Shown: positions 6,454-14,867, counted from the stretch's first letter. The stretch: DNA of 17,593 bases from DATFPQ01 sp035264765 (GCA_035264765.1 DATFPQ010000097.1:1-17593), one strand, 5' to 3'. Translations and numbers: made by a program. Notes: a model not told the origin generated them from the sequence alone.

Positions 6454-9400
6454 TCAGCCCCCCGAGCCGGTCGACGTGGGCGACGGGGGCGGCGACGTCG
6501 AGGTGGCCGGCGGCGCGGCCGTACCCGACGGCGGGGCGGGCGGCGTGGACGGCGAGCCCGACGGCGTGGGTGCCGGCGTGCTTTGCCGGCTTGCGGCCGC
6601 CTCGGCGTCCAGCGCCCGCTGCAGTGCCTGCTGCAGCCGCTGCTGCGCCTGGCCGTAGCCTGCGAAGTCCCCCTTCGCGAGGGCTGCCTGGCCGTCGGTG
6701 ATCGCCTGCTGGGCCTCCGCGAGCGCGGCCCGTAGCCGCTGCTGCGGCGTCTGGGTGGCACCGCCGCCGTTGCCCGTAGTGCCGCCACCGGACGCACCCG
6801 GCGTCCCCGCGTCACCAGCCGATGCGCCGGAGTCGCCACCGAAGACCTGGTCGAGTGCCTGGTCGAGGGTGTCGGCGAAGCCGATCTTGTCGCCGAAGCT
6901 CACTAGGACCTTCTGCAGCAGCGGATACGAGGTGTTGCCGGCGCCGCGGACGTACACGGGCTGCACGTACAGCAGCCCACCACCGACCGGGAGGGTCAAC
7001 AGGTTGCCGCTCTCGACCTTTGAGTTGCCTTGGCGCAACAGGTTCAGGTTCTGCGAGACGGCCGGGTTGGCGTTGAAGTTGTTCTGCACCTGGCCGGGGC
7101 CTGACACCACCGCGTCCCGCGGCAGCTGGAGCACACGGATCTTGCCGTAACCGTCGCGCTTGCGGCCTCCCTGCGACCCGGCGTCGGCGTCGACCGCCGC
7201 GAAGGCCGTCAGGACGTTCCGTGCACCGCCGGCCGGGATGAAGGTCGACGTCAGCGAGAACGAGGGCGCCGGCTGGCCGGGCATCTGCAGGGTGAGGAAG
7301 TACGGCGGCTGGTCGTCGTTGGTCGTCGCCGTTGTTGCCGCCGCCGTGGGGTCGTCCGGGACCCGCCAGAAGTCGTTACCGCTGTAGAAGGACTGCGCGT
7401 CCGAGACGTGGTATCGGCTGAGCAGCGCCCGCTGCACCTTGAACAGGTCCTCGGGGTAACGCAGGTGCGCCATCAGCTGCCCGCTGATCTGCGACATCGG
7501 CTTAACGGTGTTCTTGAATACACCCATCCAGGCCTTGAGCACCGGGTCGTTGGCGTCCCAGGCGTACAGCGTCACGGTGCCGTCGTAGGCGTCGACCGTT
7601 GCCTTCACCGAGTTGCGGATGTAGTTCACCCGGCGGTTGGCCAGCGGCGCCACGCTGCTGGACCGCTGGGTGAGCGAGTCCGACGTCGCCGCCTGCAGCG
7701 TTGTGTTCTGGGAGTTGGGGTAGGCGTCAGAGGTCGTGTACCCGTCGAGGATCCACTGCACCCGCCCGTTCACCACGGCCGGGTACGGGTCGCCGTCCAG
7801 GCTGAGCCAGGGTGCCACCTTCTCGACCCGCTCACGCGGGTGGCGGTCGAACAGGATGCGGGAGCGTGCGTTTATCCGGTCCGACACCAGGATGTTGAGG
7901 TCCTGCTGGGCGATCGCGAAGGCCAGCCGGCGCTGGAACGAGCCCATCGCCACACCGCCCCTGCCGGTGTACGACGTGCGCCGCTCACCGCTGGAGCTGG
8001 CATCCGGGTAGTCGAACTCGACCGGCGCCTGGTTCGCCGGCGCGCCGACGATGGAGTACGACGGCGACTGCTCGCCGAAGTAGATCCGGGGTTCGTACTT
8101 GCCCAGCACCCCGACCGGCGGGATGTCGCCCTCGGAGAACACCGGCTTGCCGTCGCTGGTCCGCTGGTTGCCGTACGCCGCAACGACCCCAAAGCCGTGC
8201 GTGTATGTCGTGTGGTCATTGACCCAGTTGCGCTGGGCGTCAGGCACACCGGTCAGCTGCAGCTCGCGCACCGCGATCACGGTGTCGCGCGATGCGCCGT
8301 TGATCCGGTACCGGTCGACGTCGAGGCTGTCCGGGAACGCGTAGTACCCACGCACCTGCTCGAGCTGGCGGAAGGCGTCCGGCACTCGCGCCGGGTCGAG
8401 CAGCCGGATTCCCGGCACGGTGTTGGCGTCCGCGCGCAGCTGCCCCGTCGTCGCGTCGGTCTTGGCGTCGTAGTTCTGCACCTCGACGTTGGTGAGTCCG
8501 TACGCCGCACGCGTCGCCGCGATGTTGCGGGAGATGTAGTTCGCCTCGCGGTTCTGCTCACTGGGCTTGACCTGGAAGCGCTGCACCACGGCCGGGACGA
8601 TGCCGCCCGCGACGATCGCGCAGATGACGAGGAGCGCGGCGCCGATCATCGGCAACCGCCACGACTGCAGCCAGATGGAAGCGACGAAGACCAGCCCCAC
8701 CACGACCGCCGCGATCGCGAGGAACATCTTCGCCGGCAGTACCGCGTTGACGTCCGTGTACGTCATGCCGGTGAAGTCGCGCGCCAGGGAGTGCCGGGCG
8801 GTCGTGAGGCTGTAGCGGTCCAGCCAGTAGCCCGCACCGCGCAGCAGCACGAAGAGCCCGATCAGGAGGGACAGGTGCACGCGCGCCGCGGTCGTCGTCT
8901 TCTCGTCGCCGCCCTGCAGCCGCAGCCCGCCGTACAGGTAGTGCACGACGAAGGCCGCGATCGCGGACAGCACCACCGCCGCCGTGAGCAGGCTCAGGAT
9001 CAGGCGCAGGAACGGCAGCGTGAAGACGAAGAAGCCGACGTCCAGCGCGAACTGCGGGTCCTTGGTGCCGAACGGCTGTCGGTGCAGGAACAGCTCGAGC
9101 ACCTGCCACCGCTCGGACGCCGCGGCGCCTGCGATCAACGCCACCGCGGCCGGTACCACCACCATCCCGGCCCGCCGCAACGGCTCGATCTGCTCGCGGT
9201 ACCGGTCCAGGCTGGCTTGTTCCGGAGAGACCGGCGCATAGATCGGCCTGCGCCGGTAGGCGAAAGACAGGCTGGCGGCAACCGCGCCACCGGTGAGCAC
9301 GGCGGCCACGACGAACAGCACCGAGCGGGCAGCGAGCGTCGTGGTGAACACATGGAGGTAGCCCACCGCATCGAACCACAGCACGTTCACCCACAGCCGC

Positions 9401-9549
9401 GAGGCAAGCACCACGAGCAGCACCACCCCGACCACCACGGCGATGGTGGGCACGAGTGGGCTGCGCCGCCGGGGGGCGATGACCGTCCGGTCGTTGCGCC
9501 GGTCCGGCCGCTCGGGGCGACGCCCGCCCCACGGGGGGTCGAAGCTCAC
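6454..9549 (-). CDS. UPF0182 family large membrane protein
   Basis: This 1031-residue protein matches the actinobacterial UPF0182/COG1615 family (M. tuberculosis Rv0064 and Rv3193c belong to it). After a basic tail, seven hydrophobic segments are visible near residues 33-50, 73-95, 127-144, 171-203, 224-238, 274-294 and 300-322. A large soluble, presumably extracytoplasmic domain follows (about 330-890; PSEQNREANYISRNIAATR, YDGTVTLYAWDANDPVLKAW). The end is a Gln/Ala-rich helix (LRAALAEAQQAITDGQAALA) and a Pro/Ser/Thr low-complexity tail. Length is normal for the family and no disruption is seen. The GTG start has AGAGGG 5 nt upstream. The function is unknown. It diverges from the PPA1309 gene and ends 60 bp from the tRNA gene, which lies downstream on the same strand. 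Confidence 0.95.
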   Translation of the reverse strand: MSFDPPWGGRRPERPDRRNDRTVIAPRRRSPLVPTIAVVVGVVLLVVLASRLWVNVLWFDAVGYLHVFTTTLAARSVLFVVAAVLTGGAVAASLSFAYRRRPIYAPVSPEQASLDRYREQIEPLRRAGMVVVPAAVALIAGAAASERWQVLELFLHRQPFGTKDPQFALDVGFFVFTLPFLRLILSLLTAAVVLSAIAAFVVHYLYGGLRLQGGDEKTTTAARVHLSLLIGLFVLLRGAGYWLDRYSLTTARHSLARDFTGMTYTDVNAVLPAKMFLAIAAVVVGLVFVASIWLQSWRLPMIGAALLVICAIVAGGIVPAVVQRFQVKPSEQNREANYISRNIAATRAAYGLTNVEVQNYDAKTDATTGQLRADANTVPGIRLLDPARVPDAFRQLEQVRGYYAFPDSLDVDRYRINGASRDTVIAVRELQLTGVPDAQRNWVNDHTTYTHGFGVVAAYGNQRTSDGKPVFSEGDIPPVGVLGKYEPRIYFGEQSPSYSIVGAPANQAPVEFDYPDASSSGERRTSYTGRGGVAMGSFQRRLAFAIAQQDLNILVSDRINARSRILFDRHPRERVEKVAPWLSLDGDPYPAVVNGRVQWILDGYTTSDAYPNSQNTTLQAATSDSLTQRSSSVAPLANRRVNYIRNSVKATVDAYDGTVTLYAWDANDPVLKAWMGVFKNTVKPMSQISGQLMAHLRYPEDLFKVQRALLSRYHVSDAQSFYSGNDFWRVPDDPTAAATTATTNDDQPPYFLTLQMPGQPAPSFSLTSTFIPAGGARNVLTAFAAVDADAGSQGGRKRDGYGKIRVLQLPRDAVVSGPGQVQNNFNANPAVSQNLNLLRQGNSKVESGNLLTLPVGGGLLYVQPVYVRGAGNTSYPLLQKVLVSFGDKIGFADTLDQALDQVFGGDSGASAGDAGTPGASGGGTTGNGGGATQTPQQRLRAALAEAQQAITDGQAALAKGDFAGYGQAQQRLQQALQRALDAEAAASRQSTPAPTPSGSPSTPPAPPSGTAAPPATSTSPPPSPTSTGSGG

Positions 9550-9597
9550 GGGATCCCTCTCGACGTCGGCGGGGACGAGTCCGCCCCTCGGATCCCC

Positions 9598-9603
9598 AAC
9601 TTA
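9598..9603 (-). promoter_or_regulatory. Possible -10 (TAAGTT) for the UPF0182 gene
   Basis: TAAGTT on the minus strand fits TANNNT and lies about 48 nt before the GTG start. No convincing -35 is seen at 17-18 nt, so this is a weak call in the 137-bp divergent gap. Confidence 0.3.
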
Positions 9604-9686
9604 CCGGCGGCCTCCGAGGTTCCCGGCCACCGCGCCCCGCTCCGGGCGGGCATCGGCGGCGAAGCGACGTGCGGCACGATGTTGCG

Positions 9687-10217
9687 GTGACCGACGCCCT
9701 CACCCGAGCCGTCCTGGAGACCGAGCGCCACGTCGCCGAGGCCGGATGGGACCAGCCACCGCGGCTGTTCGCGCTGGTCCGGACGGCGGCGCTGCTGCAG
9801 CGGGAGCCCGCGCTGGCGGCTCAGCTCGGGCCGGCCTCGGTCGCGGCGGCGCGCTCGGACACCGAGCACCTCACCGCCGTCGAGCAGGACGGGCTGCCCT
9901 CGACGTCCTCGCTGGAGTCGATCCTCGGCCGGCTGGCGTGGGGCCCGGACGTCGACGGGGTCGCACTAGCGGTGGAGCGAGTGGTCGTGCCGCCGGACGC
10001 CGAGCGCGACCTGCCGCCCGACTCCGAGGCGGCCGTCGAGTACCTGGCCGCCCACCCTTCCCGGGCCGACGTCCGGCTGCTGGTCGCCGTGCTGCGGAAC
10101 GGCACCCACGTCTGCGCGCTGCGCCAGCGCGGCCACGACGAGGCCGGGTCGGTCGCGGTCGGACCGGACCTGGTGCCGGGACTGGTCTCGGCGCTCAGCG
10201 CGACGCTCGAGGACTGA
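9687..10217 (+). CDS. PPA1309 family protein
   Basis: This 176-residue soluble protein has the pattern of the actinobacterial PPA1309 family: ETERHVAEAGWDQPPRLFAL near the N-terminus, then LVRTAALLQREPALAAQLG, SLESILGRLAWGPDVDG, and a C-terminal part with ERDLPPDSEAAVEYLAAHPS and DVRLLVAVLRNGTHVCALRQ. No catalytic motif is known and the function is not established. A GTG at 9669 would add six residues. I prefer 9687 because the GWDQPPRLFAL block then sits at the usual distance, and CACGAT six bases upstream could be a -10 for a leaderless start. It diverges from UPF0182 and converges on the YlbL-like gene (11-bp gap), an arrangement conserved in many actinobacteria. Confidence 0.85.
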   Translation: MTDALTRAVLETERHVAEAGWDQPPRLFALVRTAALLQREPALAAQLGPASVAAARSDTEHLTAVEQDGLPSTSSLESILGRLAWGPDVDGVALAVERVVVPPDAERDLPPDSEAAVEYLAAHPSRADVRLLVAVLRNGTHVCALRQRGHDEAGSVAVGPDLVPGLVSALSATLED

Positions 10218-10228
10218 CCGGGCCGCCG

Positions 10229-11329
10229 TCAGCGCGTACAGGTTGGGAGGCCTGCTCCCCGGCCGGCTGCGATCTGCTGAATCGCGAGCCGCGACTCGTG
10301 CAGCGAGGCCGTCCGCACCACCTGAAGGCCTTCTGGGACGTTGCCGACCACCTCCGGGCAGTTCGCCGCTGGGGCCAGGAACCACCTCGCGCCGGCGCTA
10401 CGGGCGCCGACCAGCTTCTGGGCGATGCCGCCGATCGGGCCGACCCGGCCGGCGCCGTCGATCGTCCCCGTGCCGGCGACGTGCTGGCCGCCGGTCAGCT
10501 CTCCGGGGGTCAGCAGGTCGTAGATGCCGAGAGCGAACATCATCCCGGCACTAGGCCCGCCGACATCCTTGGTCGCGAACTTGACCTGGGCGGGGAACTC
10601 GTAGCTCGGGTTGAGGCCGACGCCGAGCACGGTCCGTCCGTCCTGCTGCGCGGTCGTGGTGCGCAGCTGACGGGTCGAGCCGTCGCGGCGAACCTGCACG
10701 GTCACGTCGGCGCCCGGCTGCAGCCCTGCGATGGCCGAGCGCAGGGCCGCCGAGTCCGCGATCGGCCGGCCGTTCAGTCCCGTGATCACGTCACCGGACC
10801 GCAGGACCCGCGCGGCAGGGACGTCCTTGCTGACCGACGCGACGTCGATCCGCTCCGGCACCGTGAGACCCAGCTCACGCAGCCCGGCCGCCGTGGCGTC
10901 CTGCTGGGACTGCGACATCTCCGCTGCGTTCTCCGTCTTGACCTGCTGCGGCGTCTGACCGGGCGGGAAAACCTGCTCGACCGGAACGACGGCGCGCGAG
11001 GGCGATACCCAGGACCGCATCACCTGCGCCAGCGACAGCCGTCGGCCGGGGCCGCCGAAGACCTCGACCGTCGTCATGTCGAGCTTCCCGCGGGCGGGAT
11101 AGGTCGGCCGGCCGGACACCGTGATCAGCTGCTTGCCGCCGACCTTGCCCAGGACGTTGGTGACCGGGCCGGGTGCGTAGATGGCGTACGGCGCGGGCAG
11201 CAGCGCCACCACCGTGGCTAGCACGACCGACAGCACGCCGGTCACCAGGGCGGTTGGGGAGCGACGGGCCAGCCGGGACGGCGCCGGGGCGGGGCCCGTC
11301 GTGGACGTCGGCAGCACCGAGGAGCTCAT
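10229..11329 (-). CDS. YlbL-like PDZ/Lon-type serine protease
   Basis: The 366-residue protein has a single N-terminal signal-anchor helix (about 25-46) and an outward-facing body. Next comes a PDZ domain (about 160-225; ARVLRSGDVITGLNGRPI, GLQPGADVTVQVRRDG), then an S16 Lon-type domain. The catalytic dyad is visible: Ser260 in DVGGPSAGMMFALGIYDLLT and Lys305 in GGIAQKLVGARSAGARWFLA. In Bacillus subtilis the relative YlbL helps degrade the division inhibitor YneA after DNA damage; whether that role holds here is unknown. The ATG at 11329 overlaps the stop of the small upstream membrane protein (ATGA), indicating coupling. GGGGA lies about 6 nt upstream. It is the last gene of the operon starting at 13219. 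Confidence 0.93.
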   Translation of the reverse strand: MSSSVLPTSTTGPAPAPSRLARRSPTALVTGVLSVVLATVVALLPAPYAIYAPGPVTNVLGKVGGKQLITVSGRPTYPARGKLDMTTVEVFGGPGRRLSLAQVMRSWVSPSRAVVPVEQVFPPGQTPQQVKTENAAEMSQSQQDATAAGLRELGLTVPERIDVASVSKDVPAARVLRSGDVITGLNGRPIADSAALRSAIAGLQPGADVTVQVRRDGSTRQLRTTTAQQDGRTVLGVGLNPSYEFPAQVKFATKDVGGPSAGMMFALGIYDLLTPGELTGGQHVAGTGTIDGAGRVGPIGGIAQKLVGARSAGARWFLAPAANCPEVVGNVPEGLQVVRTASLHESRLAIQQIAAGRGAGLPTCTR

Positions 11330-11547
11330 CGGCGTCCCCGGGGCGTCCGGCCCTGCCGCACCTCGGCCAAAGCCCGGCGGAACCGCTCGTAGTCCTCGAT
11401 GGAGTCGTCCGGACGGTCCGGTCCCCGCCGCTCCCGGCGCGCGATGGCGGCGCCCACGGCGACCACGGCCGTGACGCCCACGGGCGCGAGCCACCACACC
11501 CAGAAGGGCGCGTCAGACAGCGACACGGCCCGCACGACAGCGCTCAC
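11326..11547 (-). CDS. Small membrane protein in the moaE-ylbL operon
   Basis: This 73-residue protein has one hydrophobic helix (about 12-36, APFWVWWLAPVGVTAVVAVG), then a basic stretch ARRERRGPD and a charged helix (SIEDYERFRRALAEVRQGR). The layout suggests a single-pass protein with its C-terminus in the cytoplasm. Its stop overlaps the protease start by 4 nt, so the two are translated together, and a role in positioning or regulating the protease is possible but unproven. The start is GTG at 11547. The family has no known function. A small coupled ORF before YlbL-like genes would be worth checking in relatives. Confidence 0.8.
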   Translation of the reverse strand: MSAVVRAVSLSDAPFWVWWLAPVGVTAVVAVGAAIARRERRGPDRPDDSIEDYERFRRALAEVRQGRTPRGRR

Positions 11548-11583
11548 TACAGCAGCGTACGGGGCGAGAAGCGCCCGGTGGGC

Positions 11584-12045
11584 TCAGGGCAGGCCCACCC
11601 ACTCCTGGCCGCCGTCCCCGAACTCCTGGTGCTTCCAGATCGGCACGGTCGCCTTGAGGGTGTCGATCAGGTCGCGGCAGGCCTCGAAGGCCTCTCCCCG
11701 ATGGGCGGAGGAGACCGCTACGACCACCGCGAGGTCACCCACCGCGAGGTCGCCCACGCGGTGCACTGCCGCCACGGCGCGGACCGGGTGCCGGGCGGCC
11801 ACTTCGGCGGCGACGTCCCCCAGCCGCTGCCGCACCGTCGGGTGCGCCGAGTAGGACAGCGCCTTGACCTCGCGGTCATGGTCGACGTCGCGGACGGTGC
11901 CGACGAACAGGCAGGTCCCTCCGGACCCCGCGTCGTCCACCGCCGCGAGGACCTCGTCCACCGACAGCGGGACGTCCCGCACGTCCACCAGCCGCACCGC
12001 ACCTGCTCGTGCCTCGTCCACGGCGTCGTCTCCCTCCGTCGTCAC
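11584..12045 (-). CDS. moaE: Molybdopterin synthase catalytic subunit MoaE
   Basis: This 153-residue protein carries all MoaE landmarks: CLFVGTVRDVDHDREVKALS (45-64), VHRVGDLAVGDLAVVVAVSS (94-113), AHRGEAFEACRDLIDTLKAT (114-133) and PIWKHQEFGDGGQEWVG. Lys131 and Lys138 match the two active-site lysines (Lys119 and Lys126 of E. coli MoaE). With MoaD it converts precursor Z (cPMP) to molybdopterin by sulfur transfer from the MoaD thiocarboxylate. No moaD or other cofactor gene is in the window, so MoaD must be encoded elsewhere. The usual YEAY block reads YSAHP here. The start is GTG 12045 with a weak AGG site. It lies 16 bp after the SDR-like gene and 36 bp before the small membrane protein. 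Confidence 0.95.
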   Translation of the reverse strand: MTTEGDDAVDEARAGAVRLVDVRDVPLSVDEVLAAVDDAGSGGTCLFVGTVRDVDHDREVKALSYSAHPTVRQRLGDVAAEVAARHPVRAVAAVHRVGDLAVGDLAVVVAVSSAHRGEAFEACRDLIDTLKATVPIWKHQEFGDGGQEWVGLP

Positions 12046-12061
12046 GCGCTGACCTGCACGG

Positions 12062-13219
12062 CTAGTCCCGACGCCGGCGTCGGCGCACGATCGCCGCCGT
12101 CCCGACCAGGGCCACGGCCGCCCCCGCGGCGCCGAGCGCCGCGTCCTTGCGATCCAGCCGGCGTGACGCCAGGGCGTGGTGGCCGCGGACCTGCTCCAGC
12201 AGCACGCCGAGGCAGGTCTCGTTGTCGTAGCGCGGCATCCAGCCGTGCTCGCGCAACCGCTGCCCGGACACCGCCCAGGGGTGGACGACGTACGCCAGGT
12301 CCGTGGCTGGAGCGGGCAGCACGCCGACCCGGTGCAGCCGCTCCGCCGTGCCGAACGCCAGCGCGGCAGGCAGCTCTACCCGACGCAGGCCCGTGAGCCG
12401 CTCGACGTCCGCCTGCTCCAGGAACCCTTCGGACGCCACGGTGAGCGGGCCGTCCAGCTCCGCGGTGATCGCCGTGACGACTGCCTCGGCCAGGTCGTCG
12501 ACGTGGCAGAACTGCCAGACGGTGCGGGCGTCGCGCACGACCAGCAGCCGCGGTGCCTCGAAGTGGCGGCTGACCACGGTGTCGACCCCCGGGCCGACGA
12601 GCGTGGCCGGCCGGAGCACGGTGACCGCCAGTCCCGGGTGCGTCCGCGGAACCCGGCCGAGCACCTGCTCGACCTCGAGCAGGTCCCCGAGCACGCCGGA
12701 GTCCGGGACTGCGGCGACGGGCGCGTCGTCCGGCAGCGGCACCGGATTCGCGGCGTCCGCGCCGAGCACCATGGCACTCGTCACCGACACCAGGTGCCGC
12801 GCGCCCACCGCGGCCGCCGCGGTGGTCGTGGCCTGCGCGGTGCGGACCACCCGCTCGCGTCGTGTCACCGCCGGCTGATCCAGGGCTGCGGCCAGGTCGA
12901 CGGGAGCGGCCAGGTGGACGACGACGTCGGCGCCCCGCAGCCGTTGCACCAAAGAGGGGTCGTCCAGGGGACCGACCCGCCAGGTCGCCCCCTCCGCGGA
13001 GCCGCGCACGGTGTCCAGGGCGATCACCCGGCCCACCGCGGGCGCCCCCTCCGCGGCGGCGGGGGTGCGCGCGAGCAGTCCGCGGGTCACCGCCTCGCCG
13101 ACCACGTCGGCAGCGCCGACCACCGCCACTACCGGGAGGGCGGCCCCCCGGCGTCGGCTCCCCCGCTGGCCGACCGGACGGCGGGTGGCCGCGGCGGAGC
13201 CGGGAGGTGTGGAACTCAC
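12062..13219 (-). CDS. SDR-like protein (epimerase/dehydratase fold) lacking the catalytic Tyr/Lys, with C-terminal membrane helix
   Basis: This 385-residue protein has an extended-SDR Rossmann core: VVAVVGAADVVGEAVTRGLL (30-49), DVVVHLAAPVDLA, LVSVTSAMVLGA, VTVLRPATLVGPG and TVWQFCHVDDLAEAVV. The glycine motif reads GAADVVG rather than GAAGFIG. Where active members have YxxxK, this reads PDSGVLGDLLEVEQVLG, with neither Tyr nor Lys. It may bind a nucleotide without the usual chemistry. Residues about 357-378 (ALGAAGAAVALVGTAAIV) form a membrane helix, followed by RRRRRRD, so it is probably tail-anchored on the inner face. GGAGGT lies 5-6 nt upstream of the GTG start. It heads the operon with moaE, the small membrane protein and the protease. 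An NAD(P)-binding role is family inference. Confidence 0.88.
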   Translation of the reverse strand: MSSTPPGSAAATRRPVGQRGSRRRGAALPVVAVVGAADVVGEAVTRGLLARTPAAAEGAPAVGRVIALDTVRGSAEGATWRVGPLDDPSLVQRLRGADVVVHLAAPVDLAAALDQPAVTRRERVVRTAQATTTAAAAVGARHLVSVTSAMVLGADAANPVPLPDDAPVAAVPDSGVLGDLLEVEQVLGRVPRTHPGLAVTVLRPATLVGPGVDTVVSRHFEAPRLLVVRDARTVWQFCHVDDLAEAVVTAITAELDGPLTVASEGFLEQADVERLTGLRRVELPAALAFGTAERLHRVGVLPAPATDLAYVVHPWAVSGQRLREHGWMPRYDNETCLGVLLEQVRGHHALASRRLDRKDAALGAAGAAVALVGTAAIVRRRRRRD

Positions 13220-13248
13220 CGGCGACCTCCGTGGTTATGTGGACGCGG

Positions 13249-13254
13249 ACGCTA
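13249..13254 (-). promoter_or_regulatory. Possible -10 (TAGCGT) of the SDR-moaE-ylbL operon
   Basis: TAGCGT on the minus strand fits TANNNT and lies 30 nt before the GTG start. No clear -35 is seen at 17-18 nt, so the call is weak. Confidence 0.3.
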
Positions 13255-13288
13255 CATCCGCCGCGGGCGCCCGACGTCATCCTCGCAG

Positions 13289-13309
13289 GCGTGCCAGGAC
13301 GTGGCACGC
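13289..13309. promoter_or_regulatory. Perfect 8-bp inverted repeat in the divergent SDR/Zincin_2 intergenic region
   Basis: GCGTGCCA (13289-13296) and TGGCACGC (13302-13309) are perfect inverted repeats with a 5-bp spacer, placed between two divergent genes. It looks like a dimeric regulator site. TGGCACGCTCG (13302-13312) recurs exactly at 17320-17330 before another gene. Confidence 0.45.
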
Positions 13310-13394
13310 TCGATGCAGCGGCCCGGGCGACCGGCGGGCGGGACACGAGCGGCGACACACGCGGCCGGCAACGGCGGGCAGGAGGAGACGGGCG

Positions 13395-14867
13395 ATGGCG
13401 AACCGACCGATGGGCTTCGGCCCCGCGGACGACGACCCGGACGAGCGCGGCGAGGACGGTGGCCAGCAGCCGTTCGGAGGCGCCGGGTCCGGCGAGCCCA
13501 CGGACCCGCTGGCCCAGCTGATGGGCCAGCTGATGGGGTCCGGCGACCCGGCCCAGCTGGCCCGGGCCCTGGAGGCCGCGGGCGCGGGCAGCGTGGACCC
13601 CGCTCAGCTGTCGGCCATGGTCGCGCAGGTCCAGCGGATGCTGTCGACGCCGAGCAGCGGCGGACCGGTCAACTGGCAGCTGGCCCACGACGTCGCGCGG
13701 CAGACGGTCTCCGAGGCCGGCGACTCCAGCATCGGCGCCGCCGAGCGGCGCGCCGTCGGTGAGGCGCTGCGCCTGGCCGACGTGTGGCTGAGCGAGCGCA
13801 CGACCCTGCCGGCCGCCGGCGCCAACGCGCTGGCGTGGAGCCGCGCCGAGTGGGTCGAGGGCACCTGGCCGGTCTGGCAGCGGCTGGTCGAGCCGGTCGC
13901 AGAGAGCGTCGCCGCCGCCATGAGCCGGGCCGTCAGCGAGCAGACCCCGCCCGAGCTGGCCGGGCTCCCGATGCTCGGCCAGGCCGAGCAGATGATGCGC
14001 CAGGTCGGCGGGTCGGTGTTCGGCCTGCAGGTCGGTCAGGCGGTGGCCGGTCTGGCCGGTGAGGTGGTGAGCGGCACGGACATCGGGCTGCCGCTCGTGG
14101 AGAACGCGGCGCTGGCGCTCCTTCCGTCGAACGTGGCGGCGTTCGGCGACGGTCTGGACGTGCCGGCGGACGAGGTCCGGCTGTACCTGGCGCTGCGCGA
14201 GGCCGCGCGGTCCCGGCTATTCGTGCACGTGCCGTGGCTCGGCCCCTACCTGCTCGGTGCGGTCGAGGACTACGCGCGCGGCATCACCATCGACGCGGGC
14301 CTGATCGAGCAGGCGGTGCGCGAGGCCGACCCGACCGACCCGGCCTCGATGCAGCAGGCGCTGTCGAGCGGGCTGTTCGAGCCGCACGACACGCCGGCGC
14401 AGCAGGCGGCTCTGCAGCGGCTGGAGACCGCGCTGGCGCTGGTCGAGGGCTGGGTCGACGTCGTCGTGGCGTCGGCTACCGGCCCGCTGCCACACGCCGA
14501 TGCGCTGCGCGAGACCGTGCGTCGCCGTCGCGCCAGTGGTGGCCCGGCGGAGGCGACGTTCGCGGCGCTGGTCGGCCTGGAGCTGCGCCCGCGCCGCGTG
14601 CGCGACGCCGCCACCCTGTGGACGGTGATCGAGCAGGCACGGGGCCTCGACGGTCGTGACGCCGTCTGGGCGCACCCCGATCTGCTGCCCAACCCCCTGG
14701 ACCTGGACGACCCGATGGGCTTCTCCGAGCGCCGGGCCGACGCGGACGCCAGCAGCGCCGAGGTCGACGCCGCCATCGAGGCGCTGCTGTCGGACGGCGA
14801 TCCTCGGCCCTCTCGGGACGAGGAACCGGGAGAGGACGGCGGCGGATCCCGTCCGCAGGACGGGTGA
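13395..14867 (+). CDS. Zincin_2/DUF2342 family protein (annotated as zinc-dependent metalloprotease or putative hydrolase)
   Basis: This 490-residue protein matches the actinobacterial Zincin_2 (PF10103) family along its length. The acidic N-terminus has the repeat AQLMGQLMGSG. Then come VNWQLAHDVARQTVSEAGD, WSRAEWVEGTWPVWQRLVEP, VFGLQVGQAVAGLAGEVV, LALREAARSRLFVHVPWLGP (265-284), ALVEGWVDVVVASATGPLP, and RRRRASGGPAEATFAALVGL. The last conserved block is HPDLLPNPLDLDDP. As I recall it, relatives read REAAHxRLF; here it is REAARSRLF with Arg272 in place of the putative metal-binding His, so activity is doubtful. The start is ATG 13395 with GGAGGAG about 8 nt upstream. The stop overlaps the Nudix gene by 4 nt (GTGA), so they form an operon. 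Function is not established. Confidence 0.9.
   Translation: MANRPMGFGPADDDPDERGEDGGQQPFGGAGSGEPTDPLAQLMGQLMGSGDPAQLARALEAAGAGSVDPAQLSAMVAQVQRMLSTPSSGGPVNWQLAHDVARQTVSEAGDSSIGAAERRAVGEALRLADVWLSERTTLPAAGANALAWSRAEWVEGTWPVWQRLVEPVAESVAAAMSRAVSEQTPPELAGLPMLGQAEQMMRQVGGSVFGLQVGQAVAGLAGEVVSGTDIGLPLVENAALALLPSNVAAFGDGLDVPADEVRLYLALREAARSRLFVHVPWLGPYLLGAVEDYARGITIDAGLIEQAVREADPTDPASMQQALSSGLFEPHDTPAQQAALQRLETALALVEGWVDVVVASATGPLPHADALRETVRRRRASGGPAEATFAALVGLELRPRRVRDAATLWTVIEQARGLDGRDAVWAHPDLLPNPLDLDDPMGFSERRADADASSAEVDAAIEALLSDGDPRPSRDEEPGEDGGGSRPQDG

Noticed and set aside
7408..9690. A 760-residue open frame on the plus strand
   Set aside because: It is fully antisense to the UPF0182 gene, is His/Arg/Gly-rich low-sense sequence, and reflects GC-rich codon bias rather than a gene.
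12176..13762. A 528-residue plus-strand frame and a 548-residue minus-strand frame (12042-13688)
   Set aside because: Both overlap the recognised SDR-like and Zincin_2 genes in other frames and have compositions typical of antisense GC-rich shadows.
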